Source: Clitoria ternatea
Lineage: Eukaryota; Streptophyta; Magnoliopsida; Fabales; Fabaceae
Assembly (NCBI GenBank): GCA_037962975.1
Contig: CM075669.1
Location: 123,210,501 to 123,274,500 of the forward strand
DNA length: 64,000 nucleotides
Direction of reading: 5' to 3'
Below, one piece after another: positions 59,837-64,000 of this stretch. The translations under genes and the position numbers were made by a program. Every line of letters begins with the position of its first letter. Within the stretch, counting starts at the first letter, position 1. Under the pieces are notes generated by a model. The model searched no databases, was not told where the DNA came from, and was given only the letters and a program-made list of their open reading frames with translations.

Positions 59837-60449
59837 CTTTCTCTTCTCCTCTCACTGCCAAGAGCTGCATGCTCCAAGGGAAGGCCTATTCCGCGTCAAA
59901 ACTTCGAAATAACCCCATTTTTGAGATCGTCGCTTCAAGGTGAGTTCAATGGACCCTTTCAATTGAGTTGTCTCTCTCTCCCTTCACTCTCTCTCTCTAG
60001 CTGATGGCCATGCATGGTGGATGGGACTTTTGTTTCCTACTCCTTCAGTGCATGGGAGTCTAAAAATGGTCTCTAGAGCAATGAGGGTGGTATAACATTG
60101 ATGGGTTTTACGTCTCGACCTCCGTACGTAGCGAAACGGACGTCGGAGGACCGATTAGCAAAGCGGGTGTTGGATTTGGAGGTGGAACCTTGAACACAGC
60201 ACTTAGAGGAGCAATCGGCATCAAGAACAAATCGTTGAAGCTTGGAATCGAGGTAAGGGGTGTGTTCGGGTTGTAATCAATTAGAATAGGTACATATTTT
60301 GGGTCCGAGTTGTTGAACCGATTATGAACACGGTAAGAAATATTGGATGATAGTTGCATGTGTATGTATGTATGAATGTGAATTGTGTATGGTTTATGAT
60401 GAGTATGAGATTAAAGTGTTTTGCATTGTGATGATTCGATGTGTATAGT

Positions 60450-60529
60450 GCCAATGTGATGGCGGGCTTGACAAGCAGGTCGCCCAGTGGCAATGTGATG
60501 GCGGGCTTGACAAGTAGGTCGCCCATTTG
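60450..60529 (+). repeat. 40-bp tandem duplication private to the 3' LTR of Tekay-B
   Basis: GCCAATGTGATGGCGGGCTT and the following bases to CGCCCAGTG occur twice in a row here but once in the 5' LTR (about 38985-39022). It therefore arose after insertion in one LTR, or was lost from the other. Confidence 0.8.
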
Positions 60530-60879
60530 ATGAGTATGTGCTGTTGTTGATGGCCACTTGTGATATAATATGAGAAATGTGAATTATATATGTAGGATTG
60601 TGTGGTGTGGGACGGCCGACGGTATGTATAGCCCCTCATTTCCGGCTCCCGTGGTTTTTGTGCCCAGTTGAGCTACCCAGTGGTCAAGTAGGACCCAGTG
60701 GTTGAGGTGGAGAGTCAAGCAGGACTCGGTGAACCAAGCAGGGTTCACGGGGTGTCAAGTAGGACCCCCAGCTGAAGGTCGATCCTTTAGTATCCGGATA
60801 CTAGGCGTCGATTTTGTATGAGAGTTAGTGGTGATAATTGATGAATTATTAGTATTGTGTGATGGTGTATGTACCTAAT

Positions 60880-61155
60880 TATATTTGTCGAGTGTGACTT
60901 ACTATATTCGCCGAGTGTAATTTGCTATATTTGCTGAGTGTGATTTGCTATATTTGCCGAGTGTAGTTTGCTATATTTACCAAATGTGATTTGCTATATT
61001 TGTCGAGTGTGATTTGCTATATTTGCCGAGTGTGACTTGCTATATTTGCCGAGTGTGATTTGCTATATTCGCCGAGTGTGATTTGCTATATTTGCCGAGT
61101 GTGATTTGCTATATTTGCCGAGTGTGATTTGCTATATTTACCAAGTGTGATTTGT
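60880..61155 (+). repeat. 23-bp tandem array, 12 units (3' LTR)
   Basis: Same unit and same number of units as at 39375-39650, but the order of variant units differs between the two LTRs. Confidence 0.92.
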
Positions 61156-61604
61156 AATTTATGGATAAAGTAGTTGGACGGAGTTTATATACACGTATTT
61201 TGTTATTTAATTTCCGTTCTAGATTAATTATGATTCCAAACACTCACCTTTGCTGTGGCTTTCTTTCAATTTAGTAACCAGTGACAGGGAAGAGGTCGGA
61301 GCCTTGGAGGTGTGACAAGAGGAGGATTGATGCCAAGGAACCGAGGAATTATGAAATGAATTCTGTGTGTAATGTATAATGAATTTTTGTGTATGTGATG
61401 CCATAACATGTTGCTTGTGTGTTGAACTAATCTAGAATCGGTATGTTGATTAATGTGGACATGAATTCGTGTTGCTAAAGTGGTATGGTAATGATGTTAA
61501 TGTGGTCGGTGTTGATTTTTATAAGTTTGATATATATATTGGCACGGAGCCAATAGTAGATGTGAATGATAAATTGCTATGGGCAAGTTTTGTAGATAAT
61601 TGTG

Positions 61605-61858
61605 AGTCATGACCGAGAGAACCTCTTCCGAGTGAAGGAAGGTCAGAATGTTTCCGAGTGAGGCATGACCGAGAGATCCACTTCTGAGTGGGTTAGAATG
61701 TTTCCGAGTGAGACATGACCGAGAGAACTCTTGTGAGTGAGGGTTAGGATGTTTCCGAGTGAGGCATGACTGAGAGAACCCCCTTCCGAGTGAAGGAAGG
61801 TTAAGATGTTCCCGAGTGGGATACGACCGAGAGGACCATTTCCGAGTAAGAGACTGAA
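61605..61858 (+). repeat. CCGAGTG-containing irregular repeat (3' LTR)
   Basis: Counterpart of 40105-40362 with a few substitutions and small indels. Confidence 0.8.
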
Positions 61859-61891
61859 CTGTTAGCGAGTTTCCCTTACAGGTCTCGTAAT

Positions 61892-61995
61892 CCGCTCAGG
61901 TTTAAAATGTAGAATTCGCTCAAGCGAGTCGGAACTCGCCTAAGCGACTTTCACGGGTTTCGCTTAAGGGAATCAGGGTCTCGCTCAAGCGAGTG
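61892..61995. repeat. CGCT-YR-AGCG dyad array in the 3' LTR of Tekay-B
   Basis: Counterpart of 40386-40490. One dyad is intact here but damaged in the 5' LTR (CTAAGCGAC against CTAAGCAAC), and another is damaged here (CTTAAGGGAA). Confidence 0.9.
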
Positions 61996-62208
61996 ACCCC
62001 TGACTTTGTTTTCTTCTTCCGCTTATTCTAATTAAATCCATTTTATTATTTGATTTATTTCCTATCGGTTATTATTTTGAGTGTGCGTAAGAAAAATAAA
62101 TGTGGTTTTACATTAGGATCTAATTAACTATCAGTAAACGCGAAAAATTTATTGTGAAAAATAATTAAACGGATGTAGATAAATGTAAAATTGACGTAAG
62201 ATGTCACA

Positions 62209-62213
62209 ACTAG
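62209..62213. repeat. Target site duplication ACTAG, right copy (Tekay-B)
   Basis: Exact repeat of 38048-38052 right after the CA end of the LTR. Confidence 0.9.
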
Positions 62214-62439
62214 ACATTGTGCATATTGTTTCTTGTTGGGCAAGAAATGTTTTTTTAATATAAAATAACTTTATTTTTTCAAAAGGATGTTGATGCACAA
62301 TTGAGTAATGGATTCCACATCCTAAATCTCAAAAACACCTGTCTATAACACAACTATCAAAATAGGTTAAAATAAGTGATTTTGAACCTTACTTACATGG
62401 TATTGTCTCCTAAGGCAAATGAATAAGAAACACATTTCT

Positions 62440-63260
62440 AAATACCATTAATGTGGTTATATGGACTCTTTTGATTTTGGAATTAATTGAGACATGTAAA
62501 TCTTATTTCTTAGAGAGATAGTTGAGACCTCATTCATTGAAAAATGAAAGATGAGTAATCTATTATATAATACATGACGATGTATACGGGCCTATTGGAA
62601 CAATAACTAGATATGTTTTTCAATACTCCGACATACTAATTGAAAAATCAATATGTGTGGATTTATGTAACATAAGTTAGAAAGTCCTTGAAAAGTTCAA
62701 AGAATTCATAATGAAGTGAAAAACTAGTTGGCATGACAATTAAAGCTCTTGATTAGATTAAGATAGCAAATAATTTAAGCTACGAGTTTGATAACTATCT
62801 AATAGAGTGAGAGATTACCTCTTAACTCATTCCTCATGGAATGCCATAATAGCATCTCTACGGGGAAAATTTAAACCTTGTTAGACACAGTTTGATTATT
62901 GATTATTATCAAACATCTCTAACCCCTTCAAATGTCCTTTATTGACAAAATTTCCATACTTAACCACGTTCCATCTTAGACTTTCTTAAACAAACCATAT
63001 ATGATATGGGCTACGAAGAAACCTAGTATGTCTTTATTAATAATTTGGAACTATGATGTTTCTCTAGAGCATCCAACTCTGACAAGGTCAGATCCAAATT
63101 GGATAAATGTCTTCTGTGAGATACCCAAAGAAAGCAAAGGGTTATCATTTCTACAATCCATCTGAGAACAAAAGGCTTGTTACTTTGAATGTTGTATTCT
63201 TGAATAAGAGTACATCTCTTAAAGAATCAATGGGAGGATAGTAGAACTTGAAGAAATTCA
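62440..63260 (+). pseudogene. pol: Integrase remains of the copia element
   Basis: No open frame, but ordered similarity to Ty1/copia integrase is visible in shifting frames. A zinc-domain end lies near 62490 (ETCKSYFLER). Then comes GPIGTITRYVF near 62595 and EKFKEF near 62690. A stretch recalling the YEFDNYLIE part of the core is near 62785. The C-terminal part is NKPYMIWATKKPSMS (about 62990), IPKESKGYHFYNPSENKRL (about 63120) and VVFLNKSTSLKE (about 63190). Many stops and indels show long decay. It confirms that the sequence flanking Tekay-B is copia on the plus strand. Confidence 0.72.
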
Positions 63261-63360
63261 AGTATCACAAAGCATTCAAAAGTCAAGGATGGACTTGGAG
63301 TAGAAATCACAAAATGTTGTGACATCATTAGCTTCGGTAGCATAAGACTTGCGTAAGATC

Positions 63361-64000
63361 TGTAACATCCCGGATTTTAAGGAAAATAAATTTACTGGAT
63401 GATGATAATTGATTATTTATGGTCAAATAATTATGGGAGATGTTGTTAGACATTAGAGGTGAATTATCGGTAAATTAAGATTTACCAGAACCGGGTGAAT
63501 TAACGGATGACGTGGGACCCACTTGACTTAATTAGGTGTTTAATGGGTCTAGAATGTTTGGAAAATTATTGTGGCTAAGATGGTATAGTTAGAATGATTT
63601 TTGGTGTCAAAGAAATAATTAATTAGACTCGACGTATGTTATTAGACGGGGAAAATACGAACCAATTGGAATTAAAAAGAAAACCAAAAATCCCATTTCT
63701 CCTCCCATTATCACCGTGACCTCTTTCTCTTTATCACTTGATTCTTTTACCCATTGGATAATAGGGAATTATTACCCATTGGTAAAAGCAAAATGTGACA
63801 TCCTTTTAACCATTGGACAATGTCCGATTTTGGTCTCATTTTCCCTTCTCTTCCTCATTCTCGGTACACTCTTCTCCTCCACTCTATCTTTATCATTTTC
63901 TTCTTCTCCTCCATTCTTCTCTTGCATAAACCGTGGCCACCCCTCTCCCTTGCCATTCCACTCAAAATTAAATGGTTTCCATGGATCTGTGAGGCTAGAA
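63361..64000 (+). repeat. Start of another gypsy-type LTR, cut by the window end
   Basis: TGTAACATCCCGGATTTTAA is a typical start of this LTR class (compare 38053 and 22226). A C/T-rich leader-like stretch at 63700-63950 follows. There is no purine tract before it, so it is a 5' LTR or solo LTR inserted into the copia integrase. No coding region seen. Confidence 0.6.

Larger units (their letters stand above)
38053..62208 (+). mobile_element. Ty3/gypsy retrotransposon, Tekay/Del-like ('Tekay-B'), with two nested insertions
   Basis: LTRs (38053-40703 and 59509-62208), primer site, gag, protease, RT, RNase H, integrase, chromodomain-like tail and purine tract are all in order on the plus strand. 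A CACTA element (42566-43806) sits just before the RT core and an Athila element (46218-59098) near the end of integrase. Without them it would be about 10 kb. Several stops and one frameshift inactivate it. In the first 190 bp the LTRs differ by about 5%. Its proteins are close relatives of those of Tekay-A, but the LTRs are unrelated outside the dyad array. Confidence 0.93.
59509..62208 (+). repeat. 3' LTR of Tekay-B (2700 bp)
   Basis: It starts TGTCACGTCCC and ends GATGTCACA. It matches 38053-40703 with a longer (CTT)n run near 59810 and an extra 40-bp tandem copy at 60450-60529. It holds the same three arrays. Confidence 0.93.
33480..63360 (+). mobile_element. Decayed Ty1/copia retrotransposon, split by Tekay-B
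   Basis: LTR end and primer site at 34694-34708, a long structured leader, gag/protease remains up to 38052, then, after Tekay-B (38053-62208), pre-integrase and integrase remains up to about 63260. The ACTAG duplication shows that 38052 and 62209 were adjacent. RT, RNase H and the 3' LTR are missing; another LTR starts at 63361. It is the oldest layer in the right half. Confidence 0.75.

Overview
The window is plant nuclear DNA made almost entirely of nested transposable elements. I found no intact cellular gene and no rRNA or tRNA gene. The primer sites match plant initiator tRNA-Met and tRNA-Asp, and the lineages present (long-LTR chromovirus-like Ty3/gypsy, Athila, Ty1/copia, CACTA) are those of flowering plants. 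A legume is my guess from the general look of the repeats; that is inference only.

Left part (1-14.1 kb): an older LTR-like sequence (1-488 and 13078-about 14095) is split by a complete Ty3/gypsy element, here 'Tekay-A' (489-13072, 5-bp target duplication AACAA). It has LTRs of about 3.85 kb and a gag-pol broken by stops and frameshifts. Middle part (14.1-33.3 kb): LTR-like fragments of one diverged gypsy family lie in both orientations. They include a minus-strand element 'C' (5' LTR from 30009, primer site, gag, protease, RT) that is split by a plus-strand LTR-sized insertion of the same family (22226-28866).

Right part (33.5-63.4 kb): a decayed plus-strand Ty1/copia element (LTR end, primer site, hairpin-rich leader, integrase remains at 62.4-63.3 kb) is interrupted by a complete gypsy element 'Tekay-B' (38053-62208, duplication ACTAG). 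Tekay-B is itself interrupted by a 1.24-kb non-autonomous CACTA transposon (42566-43806, duplication TGT) and by a minus-strand Athila element (46218-59098, duplication GTAGG). The Athila element keeps one gag-pol frame plus a downstream ORF. By eye its LTRs differ at about 15 of 1571 positions, so it is the youngest LTR element here. A further gypsy-type LTR starts at 63361 and runs out of the window.

The most unusual signal is arrays of a short dyad, CGCT-YR-AGCG (as in TCGCTCAAGCGA). They occur in the LTRs of Tekay-A, Tekay-B and Athila and again inside Athila between pol and the downstream ORF. Parts of the spacers are shared between lineages. A matching array with another core (GAATCGATTC) lies at the left edge. 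The copia leader has a different kind of structure: a long series of tiny hairpins with mostly three-base loops.
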